64,000 nt of DNA, from the NCBI GenBank assembly GCA_030765045.1, contig CM060962.1, positions 160,443,972 through 160,507,971 on the forward strand, given 5' to 3'. Numbering within the stretch: the stretch's first letter is position 1; the number at the start of each line of letters is the position of its first letter. Shown piece after piece: positions 48,040-58,179 of this stretch. The stretch comes from Tenodera sinensis. Its lineage: Eukaryota > Arthropoda > Insecta > Mantodea > Mantidae. A program made the position numbers and the translations under genes. The notes beneath the pieces were generated by a model. That model ran no database searches and was not told the DNA's origin. It saw nothing but the letters and a program-made list of their open reading frames with translations.

Positions 48040-48160
48040 CTCTTTACTCTCTGAACATTACATTCGACCCAAAAGTTCTGTGCGAAATTTTGGAGAAAAT
48101 ACATTTTAGGGCGCCTAGAGCTGAAGGAAAACGTCCGCGGGTGTGTTTGTGTGTGCACGC
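48040..48160 (+). mobile_element. R repeat fragment (diverged)
   Basis: CTTTACTCTCTGAACATTAC, then CATTCGACCCAAAAGTTCTG and GTGTGTTTGTGTGTG, parallel the R start (ACTTTCTCTACTGG, TATTCCACCCAAAAATTCGA, GTGTGTGTGTCTGTG) in order and spacing. Confidence 0.5.
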
Positions 48161-48878
48161 CATCCAATGTGAAAGATCTAATTAAAATTAAGCTCAGATA
48201 ACGAATTTTGTGTTTAGTACATAGCAATCTTCCAACGGTGCACATTCTTGTATTTCTTTTTCTAAAACGAGGTTCTGAAACTTCTATTGCAACATGTCAG
48301 TTTGAAACAAAAAACAACAACGCTATTTGTAGCAGTTACCAGCAAATGTCTATTAAGTTCTTTCAATTCTTGTGATATTCCATATACCCGGAAAATACAT
48401 ACTAAAATATCAATAGATACTTTATTTTACAAAGAAATTAGTTCTCGTTAAAACAGTTGTGTTACCTTATCCTCTCCTTTTCTTTGAAATTATCCATTTC
48501 TGAACCTCTCAGTATTGTGAGTTTGCACTCTACCAGATTTCAAGCAGTATATTTGAAACGTTGTGCCCATTCTTTTGTTTCCTGTGTACCCACACCCCTG
48601 TGACTATAAGCAGGTTGTTATGGTGTTCAATATTATGTATATTAAGGCATTCACGTCATAAAATCTATCTATAAATTATGACATAATAATTTTACTGAAA
48701 CCATGTATGCATGTCTCGTGCCATTGGTTAATGCAACATTCAAAAGACTCCTTTAAGGAATTTTTTAAAGTATTCTGATTTAGGTTAGTGACAGAAATAT
48801 CTTGACCCAATTTGGCTCCAGCTTCGTAATTATATTTTATTTCCATCAAAGAAATACACACTAGTTACATAAACAGGT
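48161..48878. other. Unassigned sequence
   Basis: AT-rich DNA; no supported feature. Confidence 0.5.
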
Positions 48879-49085
48879 AGCCGAGGTTGTTAAGATATGG
48901 ACTAGTGAACAAGAGGTCTGCGATTCAAATTCCACCAGGACCATCCTCTCTGACAGGGATTTTCCATGTTTTCCTTAGTTTCCATTGCTGGTAAATGCCA
49001 GGAAGGTACCCTAAACTTAGGTCTGGGACGTTTCCGTTCCAAATTTCCTTTTCCAATCATCCTTTCATTTCTGTCATCAGTGTCC
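48879..49085 (+). mobile_element. tRNA-derived SINE (third type), diverged
   Basis: Box A-like GTAGCCGAGGTTGTTAAG and box B-like GCGATTCAAATTCC begin the element. The body has CAGGGATTTTCCATG, GGTAAATGCCAGGAAGGTAC and CCAATCATCCTTTCATTTCT. No target duplication was found, so the limits are approximate. Confidence 0.5.
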
Positions 49086-49316
49086 ACTCCTAAAGTATCA
49101 TGTGGTATGTACGGGCGTTAAAACACTACTAATAGTGTAATTCCTTTAAAGCAAAAGTAAACTGTTAGGGTGTTTAGTATAGACCTCCTAATTAGCTAGA
49201 GCTATTGTTATTAGCTTAAGAGTTGACGTGGAAAATTTTCTAATGCCTGGAAATATGGATATTAAAATTTGTCTCTTATTTATCACTCATAGCAACATAC
49301 TTCTTCACACACTTTG

Positions 49317-49545
49317 TGTCGGTCTGGGTGGCTCAGTTGGTTAGACGCTGGCCTTCGGATACCAAGATCGCGGGTTCAATCCCGGTCCAGGCCGATGGTT
49401 TTCAAGTGTGCTTAAAAGCGAAAGCTCCATGTCAGTAGATTACTGGCATGTAAAAGAACTCCTGCGGGACAAAATTCCGGCACACCGGCGACGCTGATGT
49501 GATCCTGGCAATTGACAGCGTCGTTAAACAAGAAAATATATTTTT
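49317..49545 (+). mobile_element. SINE-B, full length, with perfect 13-bp TSD
   Basis: The head has box A TGGCTCAGTTGG (49329-49340) and box B GGTTCAATCCC (49373-49383). The body runs to GACAGCGTCGTTAAACAAG and an A/T-rich tail. TTCACACACTTTG lies at 49304-49316 and 49546-49558. It is the best reference copy of this family in the window and its internal promoter looks intact. Confidence 0.93.
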
Positions 49546-49558
49546 TTCACACACTTTG

Positions 49559-50205
49559 ACATAGGTACCATAATTTTCACAATTTAAACAGAATGTTTAC
49601 TAATTTTCTGTATGAGAAGTACTTAAAGAAGATAAGATTATGAAGAATTATAGGTTACAGCCAGGGCTTGTATATACAGTTGAACCTGCTTCATACGTAA
49701 TCCAGTTCTAAATAATTCGCATTTATACGTAAATTTTTGTAGCTCCCGGCAAAATGTACTTGATGTCTAATAATTCTGATGCATTGTGGTCGATCTCTAC
49801 CATCTAAGCACAATGTTCACATCACTTCATAAATCAAAGGAACACAATTAGATAACATTTTCTGGGCCAAATCTTGGGTCAAAAACATTCAGTGAACTGC
49901 AGTGACTCCAAAGAAATAAGACTGAACTCCTCCTTTAAAGTATAATCAATTCAAAAGCTTGTGGGAACCTAAAATGAAAACACCAGAGCTATTACTTCAT
50001 CGCAGAAGTAATACGTAACGGAAAAATATAATGTATACATAAAAATGTATCATTACATTTCGTTTAGATTTTATTACATAATATTAAATAACAATGCATA
50101 GTCTCGTGTTCTTAATAATAATTTACAGGTGCATTCCTAATAGAATAGCGCAAGACTACAGAGACCACACATCCCAAATTTTGGGATAGTCTGTATTTTA
50201 AGTAC
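49559..50205. other. Unassigned sequence
   Basis: AT-rich; no recognised feature. Confidence 0.5.
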
Positions 50206-50526
50206 CGGGTCAACTGGGGCTACTTGGGATGCTGGGGTAACTTGGGACATTTTGCACCATAGTAGGGTGGTTAGGACAGACTGGCGCACTTTTTTATGGG
50301 CAAGATGGCCGCCATACGCAACCTAAGGATTATTAGGCAGGAGGGTAGAGGGACGTAGGATGTAGGTGTTTGAGGCTGACTCTAGGGATAATTTTTAAGG
50401 TGTATAGCAGCGTATGTATGTCTTTATACACTTTCATGATACTTGAGTACGTTCTTCACTATACCGATGTTTGCTACCTAACGCAACAGCTTTCTGTCTT
50501 GATTAAATATGTATATTATCCTAACA

Positions 50527-51601
50527 CAGGGGAAGATAGGTATCGCTGCTGTGACAGTTCACTCAGCTCACATGCTCGCAACGACAGCCAGTTGAATGTG
50601 TGACGTCACAGCGGAAAAGAGGAATGGCGTGCGGGACATCGCAATTTTAATGCTGACTGTTTCAATTACGGAACAGTCACAGATTATAAAAAATTACATT
50701 TCGGCTTTATGCCATATATATAAATTCTAGTTTATGTGAACAGTCATGTTATAACGCCAATACAACAGATATTATAACTATTTTGCCTGAGCTAGAGGAG
50801 AGCTATACAGAACAATCAGGTAGACATTTTCCGACATTTGCCGTTTCGCTTTTCTTTACCTAGTTTGCCAAGGTTAGGGCGTAATGTACTGTACATTTGT
50901 AACCGAAAACTGCATGTAAGATTGTGATCTGACAATATGCTTTGAGATTTTGACTTAGAAAGGTTCATAACAGAAAAGAATTGTTCGCACACATACGTAG
51001 AACCAAACATACATAATATCCGTGCAACAAGGGCATTCAACCTCAGAAATCTGGTTTGAGGAACATTCTTATAAAAATCAGCCAAGTCTTCCTTGTGTTT
51101 ATATTTGTCCTTCAGCAAATCGTCGCACTGTAAATTTATCAATTCAATTTGCTACCTGCTAGAAACATTGTTAACATCCAATGAATACGGGGTCGCAAAG
51201 ATCTGAAACGTAGTTGACAATGTTTCTACATCTTGAAGCCTGGTCGGTCTCAAACTGGTGTGAAACACGGGGAACTGAACACAAACACAAAATTACTACA
51301 CACAAAACTACACAACGTCAACAAAAACACAAAATAAAAACAAAATTCGCACTAACGCCGTTAAGATCCCTCACACAACAAATAAAAACCCTCAGACTAG
51401 GCTGAAGAGGGTTCTCCCTAAACAGCCCGGGCATGTTGTAAACATGCCCAAATAACATTTTTCATATTCATTCAGTTTCGTGCAAGTAACGCCGCTGATC
51501 TAGGCAGCATAGCAATACACCGCTTTCGCCTGACGTCACACGAAAGTACAAGCTGGCTCTTCGTTTAAATACGTCACACGGCCCGAAGTTGTCTTCCCCT
51601 G
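50527..51601 (-). mobile_element. hAT element (1,075 bp) with perfect TIR and 8-bp TSD
   Basis: It begins CAGGGGAAGA and ends TCTTCCCCTG, with TCCTAACA on both sides (50519-50526, 51602-51609). The subterminal regions also match in inverted orientation (TGACGTCACA, CTGGCT). The intact target is visible in the right arm of the fold-back, so the insertion is certain. It is an internally deleted derivative holding only a transposase tail. Confidence 0.93.
50816..51142 (-). pseudogene. hAT transposase C-terminus (ZBED/GTF2IRD2-like group)
   Basis: The minus strand encodes LNALVARILCMFGSTYVCEQ, then FFSVMNLSKSKSQSILSDHN and RLQMYSTLRPNLGKL. The pattern FGSTY.CEQ.FS.MN..KSK.R..L.D.HL is diagnostic of the dimerisation region of hAT transposases related to the vertebrate GTF2IRD2 and ZBED5 domesticated genes. 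About 108 codons remain of roughly 600. It lies within its own element, bounded by TIRs, and could move only if supplied with transposase in trans. Confidence 0.8.
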
Positions 51602-53455
51602 TCCTAACATAATGACACCCCAACCCACATCGTCTCGCCAACCTAACCTAACCTATCTCATTCTCATTTTACTCAAGCATTCTATTCTTCTATAACCCTT
51701 TCTAACCATCGCACCATACCGTTTAAGGCTTAGATATCCCACTTTCTTTGGCAATCTTAGAACGAATGTAAGTAGCGTTTCACATGTTACCATTAGAAGA
51801 TACAGAAGTAATCAAAAGAATCGTTAAATGAAGTTAACATGTATAGCATACTGGAGCAGTGTACAAAGACGGATACAATAGCTATTTGAACAACAAGGTT
51901 ACAACGTCTTCTAATGTCAGTTTAAGAAAGAGTGTGAGGGTGGAGGAGAAACATGAATAATGTCAGATAACGATGAAGAAATATCTCTAAAGAGGTCTGT
52001 GGTTTAGTTAGGTTAGTCTTAGAAAGGACGTATGCAATGCTCTAGAAGAGAACATCATAAATTTACAAAAGGATGAAATTCGTTCTTGAGCGGATAACAA
52101 TTGTAAAAAGGGTCTACATGCCCTTTAAAAGTATCAAAACATGCTAAAGACGTGAAAACATTGAAAAACCAAGACAAACCTTAAAAAATTCGTAAAAACC
52201 TCCAGAATACCGCAAAAGCGGCTAAAATAGCTACTAAACTCCCAAATAGCATTACCATTTCGTAAAAAGTATAGAAAATACTTAGGGTTCGCATGTCCGA
52301 GGGTCTAATAGCTTCGAAGTACCTATGTAAAGTTACTGAAAAACATCTGCAAAAGAAAGCGGGATATCTAAGCCTGAAACGGTATGGTGCGAAGGTTAGA
52401 AAAGGTTATAGAAGAATAGAATGCTTGAGTAAAATGGGAATGAGATAGGTTAGGTTAGGTTGGCGAGACGATGTGGGTTGGGGTGTCACTACGTTAGGAT
52501 AATATATTTAATCAAGATAGAACGCTGTTGCGTTAGATAGCATACATTGATATAGTGAAGAACGTACTCAACTATCATGAACGTGTATAAAGACATACAT
52601 ACGCTGCTATACACTTTAAAAATATCCCTAGAGTCAGCCTCAAACACCTACATCCTACGTCCCTTTGCCCTCCTACCTAATAATCCTTAGGTTGCGTATG
52701 GCGGCCATCTTGCCCATAAAAAAAGTGCGCCAGCTCTGTCCTAACCACCATATTTTTCAATTGCTCCGTGTGGCATCCCTGTGTAAGCTAGGTTTGAAAA
52801 CGTGCTGGCGTGCTGTGCGAGAACTGGCTGTTATTGCCGGAATTGTTAGATATTCAAGAAGTTACAGGTAAGCTGTGGCCAATCAGTGACACCTTGTAGT
52901 TAAAAGCCTTATTGTTTTGTACGAAATAACTTTCTCTCGATATCAAATACTATTAGGGCTAAATAGAGCAAAATACCTTAACTCATAACCTCAAACCATA
53001 CATTCAAGCATGGTTTTATAGTGTAATACTGCATTAAAAGTACCCAAGTTATACTCAAGGGGTCCAATTTGAAATTGTGGTGGGTTTTAGACTGTTGATC
53101 ACATTATCTTCTTTATTTGTGTTCTGTGGTGAAGACGCCGTGAACTGTAAGCAAGAGAAGTTTCACCGTAAAGTTAATTGTTTCCACTGAACGAAACCTA
53201 CAAATTCTTGTTGTAGCCTGGACTGACTAGTTTTGCCTATATATCATATACAGATCAGGATGCCAAAAGATAATTATAAGTGCAAGTTTAAAATTAGGAC
53301 AGAAAACCATTTTGTCCCTTTAAAAGTAAAGGAAATTATTTGTAAATGTGATGATGGAAATTTATACTCGGCGCCAAATAAGAAGGGGATTGACAGATGT
53401 GAAGCACGTGGCGGAAACGCATAAATGAACGGGAGGGGATGGTTGCGTCTTAGCA

Positions 53456-53522
53456 GTTACCATAGCAACGAAAAGAATAACCAATTAGAGCTAAGGCATT
53501 ATAATGGTGTTTCCATAGAAAC
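53456..53522. promoter_or_regulatory. Pair of X-box (RFX-type) palindromes
   Basis: GTTACCATAGCAAC (53456-53469) and GTTTCCATAGAAAC (53509-53522) both fit or nearly fit the RFX consensus GTTNCCATGGNAAC, 53 bp apart, with a CCAAT at 53480-53484 between them. They lie about 300 bp upstream of the transposase-like start at 53825. Functional use is inferred only. Confidence 0.35.
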
Positions 53523-53824
53523 GGTACACACAAGGACCTTGTGTAACACGCGCGTAACACGTGATTAGCAGGTGGCTGATGAACCCAGCAGTAACATGAA
53601 GTGCTTTTGTTATGTTCTGTTATCGCTGCATATAAACAAATAGTGCTGCAGGCTGCAGCCCGAGCTTGCAATGCTTGCATCAGTTAAGAGATTGCTTGTA
53701 TGTTGAGAAGTTCGTTTGTGTTATTCTAATATACGGTTATTTTTGTGTTTACGTGTGTCGGTGCATATGTGCGTGTGTTACGAGCTTTTGCATTTGTGCT
53801 AACGCTTTTAATTTTTGTTTAACA

Positions 53825-54141
53825 ATGTCAAAAAATAGTGACAAAGATAGTGCTGCTAAACGAAAAATTGAGCGTACTCGCGAACCGAATAAAACTGTGT
53901 TTGGTAAAGTTATCCCAATTAAAGGACAAACGCGGGAAATAATATGCTCTGTTAGAGAATATTTCGAAGAGGAGAAATTGAACGGGGACCTCTTATTCCA
54001 GTCTCTAAGGTAATTGATAGAACCTCGCGTGCTGTAGGAATCGGTAGGAATACTATAGTTAAAATTGGGAAAGAAAAGTACGACAAAGAGAGAAATCAGG
54101 CGTCAGGGTCTAAATTGCAGTTGCAGCAAATACAACAGTGA
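53825..54141 (+). pseudogene. N-terminal HTH part of a DDE transposase, frameshifted
   Basis: The frame starts MSKNSDKDSAAKRKIERTRE, continues TREIICSVREYFEEEK, then breaks. A one-base shift near 53985 restores IPVSKVIDRTSRAVGIGRNT and IVKIGKEKYDKER to the stop at 54139-54141. REI...VREYFEEEK..G..IPVS.V..RT....G....T...I.KE is the N-terminal helix-turn-helix arrangement of a group of insect Tc1/mariner-related transposases, and it resembles the fragment at 1539-1790. The catalytic domain is missing. It lies in TIR-1 copy 2 and may be the TIR-1 transposase, but the related piece in copy 1 is on the opposite strand, so ownership is uncertain. Confidence 0.6.
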
Positions 54142-55108
54142 TGCAAGTAATTCGGATATTACCGGCATATTCCCATTAGAATAAGCATCAATATTTCACA
54201 GGTATGTTTCTTTTGTTAACGCAAATATTTAGACATATAAAATTGCAATTCTGTCATTTGAATGCAGATTCAATCTTTTATTGTTGTCTTTGCATACGAA
54301 TATAAATAATATGCGCTCAACATTCCAGCCACAGTGCAATAGTGTTGCCAACTATAATTCAATAAAACAAGCTAAACCGGCTTGCCAAAAAGGCTAGAAA
54401 AGGCTAGATTATATTTTAATACCCTATATAAACATTAGAAAACTACATTATTAAAAAAATACGCATGGATCACCTAGCAAACATAAACGTGGTCTTCGTC
54501 ATCCCCCTCTGCCTCATTTCTACTGCTGCAGCTGGGATTTCCCTTAGGCTCTTGCATGTATGCAGGATTTGTACTAACAACTTCAATATTTCGTGTGGAA
54601 CTTCGCATGAAAAATCCGATGTATTGAGGCCACATGACTTTCTCTACTCTTGTACTAACCATTCTTACAAACTCTTATTGCTATACCTTCTTCGTGTTAG
54701 TTAAGATAAATATTTGTACAAATTACCTTATTGCTTATTTCCTTGTAGGTGCAAGGAGAATATTAGAATACAGTAGGCTTTGAGCGATTGTCAAATCTTT
54801 TAAAGCTTCCGTTCTCTTTGCAGGGTTAATGTAACAAATTGAATAACGATGTTCCATTTGACACAAATACAAATGACAAGGCGTATCTCCAAAATGCTAC
54901 ACTCTATAAAAAAATTATTCAGACATAAATTGTGTATTTTAGAAAGATCTACAGTTTTTCATAGTAAGATTTGGTCTAACTAACGGCTTACCAGTTATGC
55001 AAAAGTCGTCCAGAGTAAATAGGAGTACAGAGGTTATAGCCAGAAAATTCAAAATATACATTTCATATGTCAAAGAGATTTCAAACCTATGGCATTTTAA
55101 TCAAAATC

Positions 55109-55342
55109 TTTTTTCGTTTTATTTCGATGTTTAACGACGCTGTCAATTGCTAGGATCACATCAGCGTCGTCGGTGGGCCGGAATTTTGTCCCTCAGGAGT
55201 TCTTTTACATGCCAGTAAATCTACTGACATGGAGCTGTCGTTTTTAAGCACACTTAAAAACCATCGGTCTGGGCCGCATTTGAACCCACGACCTTGGGAT
55301 CGGTAGGCCAGCGTCTAACCAACTGAGCCACCCAGACCGACG
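55109..55342 (-). mobile_element. SINE-B, full length, with perfect 8-bp TSD
   Basis: The complement of the 49.3-kb copy: box A TGGCTCAGTTGG at 55314-55325 (complement), box B region at about 55275, and the T-rich end at 55109-55125 representing the tail. TCAAAATC flanks it at 55101-55108 and 55343-55350. The other R copies read straight through this site. Confidence 0.92.
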
Positions 55343-55407
55343 TCAAAATCGTTAGAGCCATTTTAAAGAAAATCGAAATTTTCCATGTAAAGTGTAGTTT
55401 AGGGTGG

Positions 55408-55408
<1 letters not shown>

Positions 55409-55493
<85 letters not shown>
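55409..55493. repeat. (AC)n microsatellite, about 42 units, within R copy 3
   Basis: Uninterrupted AC dinucleotides; the equivalent on the R strand is (GT)n. Confidence 0.95.
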
Positions 55494-55495
<2 letters not shown>

Positions 55496-55931
55496 GTTTT
55501 CTTCAAAGTCTTCGTGTGGCATCCTTGAAAGACATTAAACTTAAATACCAACTTTGGTTTCTAACCAACTTTTCGTTTTTGAGTTATGTTGTCCACAGGC
55601 TCGAAATACACACACAGACCTTTTTCTAAAACGTGCCAAAGAATGTAACAGCTTGATGGAACCCACATTCCCAGATTCAAAAGATTCGGGAATTCACCAA
55701 AAGGATTGTATCATTACGTGCAATAGCTGCAGTAGTAAGATTAAATTATGTATTATTTTAAAGGTACCGGTAGATGAGTAAAAAATGAAAAAGGCTAGAA
55801 AAGGCTAATGAAGCTTAGAAAAAAGGCCAGGAAAGCTACTTGTAGCTTTTTGGAAAATTTATAGCTAGATAGGTTCTCAAAAAGGCCAGATCTAGCCATA
55901 AAAAGGCTAAGTTGGCAACACTGCAGTGCAA

Positions 55932-56634
55932 TCTTCTTCGTACACATGATCATATCGCGGTCTCCACGTGGTCGTGGTCGCGATAAGCGGCAACGTCGCT
56001 TCTCCCACACTGCAAACTGTCAATCCCTTTCTTGGTTGGCGCCGACATTAGCTAAAGTCTTTGAAAGTGATATGTACTTTTTATACTGTTAGGTACAATT
56101 GGATGACCCAATACTGTGGTATGTCCTGTTTCAATGGATAACTCTGGATAAAGAACCAGAGTGGCAAGCGGTGGAAAACACTTATTATTAAGAAGTGTTG
56201 ACATAGTTATTGATGACTCTGTACTCTTTGTGAAAAAAGTGCTTTAACAACTTACCACAAAATGAACTCTGCAACATTGATAGGGAAGTGTTGCCGTGAA
56301 ATGGTACGAATACATGAGTAACAATGTTGAGTGTATAGAACTGTTGAAAGTAGTATAGCACTACTTTGCCATGCCTGCACATAATGCAGCTGTAGAGAGA
56401 ATATTTTCTCTGCTAAATGTTCAGTGGACAGATGAGCGAAATAAGCTCGCTGCCGAAAATGTAAAGTTAATGTTGATCATAATGTACAACATGAAAAATG
56501 TAACTTGTGCTCAATGTTATGACAGGGTTATCTGAAAAGGACTTCCTGAAAAAGGTCAAACGAAATGAAAAGTATGTGAAATAAATGTCGTTAACTGAAT
56601 TCCCCCAGTTTTTTGACATGATATGGTAACCCTA
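55932..56634 (+). mobile_element. hAT remnant inside TIR-1 copy 2
   Basis: It contains a dimerisation-domain fragment and ends near 56615-56634 with TGACATGATATGGTAACCCT, a hAT-like right end, directly before TIR-1 sequence resumes with AGTATAGACCCAAG. The left end was not found. Confidence 0.5.
56371..56535 (+). pseudogene. hAT transposase dimerisation-domain fragment
   Basis: A 54-codon frame reads MPAHNAAVERIFSLLNVQWT then DERNKLAAENVKLML. It is homologous to the domain at 4117-4230 (NAPTERVFSHMNVLWTNDKN), so the same hAT family left remnants at both ends of the window. An in-frame stop lies just before the Met (KVV-stop-HYFAMPAHN), so the upstream frame is broken. Confidence 0.75.
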
Positions 56635-56741
56635 GTATAGACCCAAGTTTTAAAGCAGTTAAGTTGCCGCAACTATTATTCATATGTAAATGGCGAGCAT
56701 TTGAATCTTCAAATTGTGCCAAGTAGCCCCAGTTCACGGGA

Positions 56742-56945
56742 GAACAGGATCTCAAAGTTTTAACAGATTTGACTACCGCTCAAAGTCTACTGTATTCTAA
56801 TATTCCCCTTGCACCTATAAGGAATTAAGCAATAAGGTAATTTGTACAAATGCTTGTCTCAACTAACACGAGGAAGATATAGTTTGTAAGAATGGTTAGT
56901 AAAGAGTAGAGAAAGTCATGTGATTGCAGCACATCAGATTTTTTT
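56742..56945 (+). mobile_element. R repeat, 3' fragment
   Basis: It starts AGAACAGGATCTCAAAGTTT and runs to CACATCAGATTTTTT, matching 41565-41785 of R copy 1. It abuts the right end of TIR-1 copy 2. Confidence 0.75.
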
Positions 56946-57069
56946 ATACTCCACTGTGAGCATAGATCGTCCTACGTCGTGTACGTTATATCCGGAGCTG
57001 CGAGCATAGCCCGCAGTTAAACCAGAAAGTGTTGAGCAGTAGTCTGTGGTCTGTATATGTGCCGGGTGT

Positions 57070-57572
57070 TACCAAAATGAGTGCAGATTTCACGTGTGGT
57101 GGTAGGGAACATCCATACAATAAAACACGTGGCACATTGTTGGACACACAGTGTTGTTTATTCATTAATTGAGGGAAAAAGGGAAGGTATTGCATGTTAT
57201 TTTACGGCAATTGGGGACACATGAAGTCTCCTATCTATGAGACTCCCGTGAACACAGAAGCAGAGCTTGTAGCAGCGGCTGCAGAAATCAGGCAGCATCC
57301 AGATATGCTTCTTGGAGTTCAGTTCGAAGTGAGAAGCAGAGCTGTGCATCCAGGTTAATGGTCGCCATTTCCAACAAATACTGTAAAATAACATGTAATA
57401 CGTTCCACTTTTCTTAGAATTAATTAATAAGTAACAATGTGTGTTCAACAATTTGCCATGTATTTTTACTCTGTGGACCCTTAACAATGCATTTCCGAAC
57501 CCAAGGTCCATCGTGTGAAAATATTTGTACGGATGTTCCCTACCACCACACGAAAAATCTGCACTCATTTCT
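57070..57572. repeat. Inverted repeat (fold-back) flanking a transposase fragment
   Basis: The left arm 57070-57173 and right arm 57417-57471 plus 57524-57572 are complementary. Both contain ATGAGTGCAGATTT, GTGGTGGTAGGGAACATCC and, after a gap, TTGTTGGACACACA-like sequence. The right arm has about 52 bp not in the left. The loop of about 245 bp includes the mariner-like fragment. Confidence 0.65.
57194..57358 (+). pseudogene. Mariner/Tc3-like (DUF4817-type) transposase C-terminal fragment
   Basis: MLFYGNWGHMKSPIYETPVN then TEAELVAAAAEIRQHPDMLL. In this family the end of the catalytic domain reads LDFFLWGHMK.LIYETPV.....L..RI, so the 50-residue piece starts just after the third catalytic Asp. 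It is a different lineage from the 31.9-33.0-kb pseudogene (DYLKERIYAEE there). The stop at 57356-57358 truncates the normal end. Confidence 0.65.
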
Positions 57573-57699
57573 CTAACATCCTATAAATAAATGAATATTT
57601 TGTCCTCCATGCGCTCATAAACTACTTGACCAATCACCTCAAAATTCAGCACGTATAGGTATTTTTTCGTGGAGGTTTGTACGCTATCCATTTTACTAT

Positions 57700-58135
57700 G
57701 CAAAGTAACATTCACGTGGTTTTTTCTTTTACGTAATGAATTCACGTATCCTTCCCTCTCCCCCTTCAACACACAATTCATACAATTTTCTGTGACAAAT
57801 AGAAATGCATAATTGCATGGATTTTGCTTCTTATTCTTAAAAAAAAAAAAAGCAATACTGTTTCACTGAAAAAATTTACAATATAAGACAGCTGTAAATA
57901 ATTACATTTATTTAGGTTACCATATCCTTCCCTACTCGCCCTTCAACATACAATTCACAAAATGTTCTATGACTGAAATAGAAATGCAACGTATTACATT
58001 CTCACGGTTTTTTCAACTCACTTTTCTTTTACGAAACACAATCACACGTCTTTCTCTAGTCCCCCTTTTACAAGTAATTCATACAACTTTCTATATATTT
58101 GAAATAGAAATGCAACATATTACATTCACGCCGAT
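57700..58135. repeat. Three diverged tandem-like units, each about 110-125 bp
   Basis: Each unit has CCTTCCCT(C/A)-type pyrimidine tract, CCCTTCAACA(C/T)ACAATTCA, TTTTCT(G/A)TGAC and AAATAGAAATGCA. Positions are about 57708-57815, 57903-58008 and 58008-58132. The first two are separated by about 87 bp of AT-rich sequence. Confidence 0.6.
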
Positions 58136-58179
58136 TTATCTGTCGCTTTTCTTCCTGTGGTATTTGTAGTTGTTCAACA

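Larger units (their letters stand above)
50262..52750. mobile_element. Fold-back (long-TIR) element inserted in TIR-1
   Basis: The left arm starts near GGTGGTTAGGACAGA (50266) and the right arm ends with its complement (52735-52749). Arms are 50266-50526 plus 51610-51757 at the left and about 52346-52749 at the right: about 410 bp each, highly similar, around a loop of about 590 bp. The uninterrupted site in TIR-1 copy 1 reads GCACCATATTTTTC, so the target duplication is TA or ATA. The left arm is split by the hAT element at 50527-51601. No coding region belongs to it. Confidence 0.85.
54880..55622 (-). mobile_element. R repeat, copy 3 (inverted), split by a SINE
   Basis: It matches the complement of 41085-41450 and 61785-62150, for example TTGAGTTATG..GTCCACAG and ACTGGTAAACCGTT in reverse. 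It is interrupted by SINE-B at 55109-55342 and contains an (AC)n run in place of the GT/CTGT microsatellite. Confidence 0.8.
54340..55923. mobile_element. Non-autonomous hAT element with 8-bp TSD, hosting R and SINE-B
   Basis: The ends are TAGTGTTGCCAACT and the complement of CAGTGTTGCCAACTTAGCC (55905-55923), with CAGTGCAA on both sides (54332-54339, 55924-55931). Subterminal AAAAAGGCTAGAAAAGGCTA repeats occur near both ends (54393 and 55783). Its middle is occupied by an inverted R copy. The leftmost terminal base is T rather than C. Confidence 0.85.
50210..56736 (+). mobile_element. TIR-1 element, copy 2, with nested insertions
   Basis: The left end is TCAACTGGGGCTACTTGG and the right end is the complement of TGAACTGGGGCTACTTGG (56719-56736). 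CGGG lies at both borders (50206-50209 and 56737-56740), a possible 4-bp TSD. Removing the nested elements at 50262-52750 and 54340-55923 leaves about 2.45 kb. It carries a broken transposase N-terminus at 53825-54141 and a hAT scrap near its right end. The superfamily is unresolved. Confidence 0.7.

Noticed and set aside
49559..50205. Continuation of R repeat left of TIR-1 copy 2
   Set aside because: An R fragment lies on the right side (56742-56945), but I could not find matching R sequence on the left, so insertion of TIR-1 into R is not supported.
54465..54704. Overlapping 60-80-codon frames on both strands
   Set aside because: They lie within the non-autonomous hAT element and match nothing known; likely chance.
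57197..57568. A 123-codon minus-strand frame starting MSADFSCGG
   Set aside because: It runs antisense through the mariner-like fragment and the inverted arm; no conserved domain was recognised.
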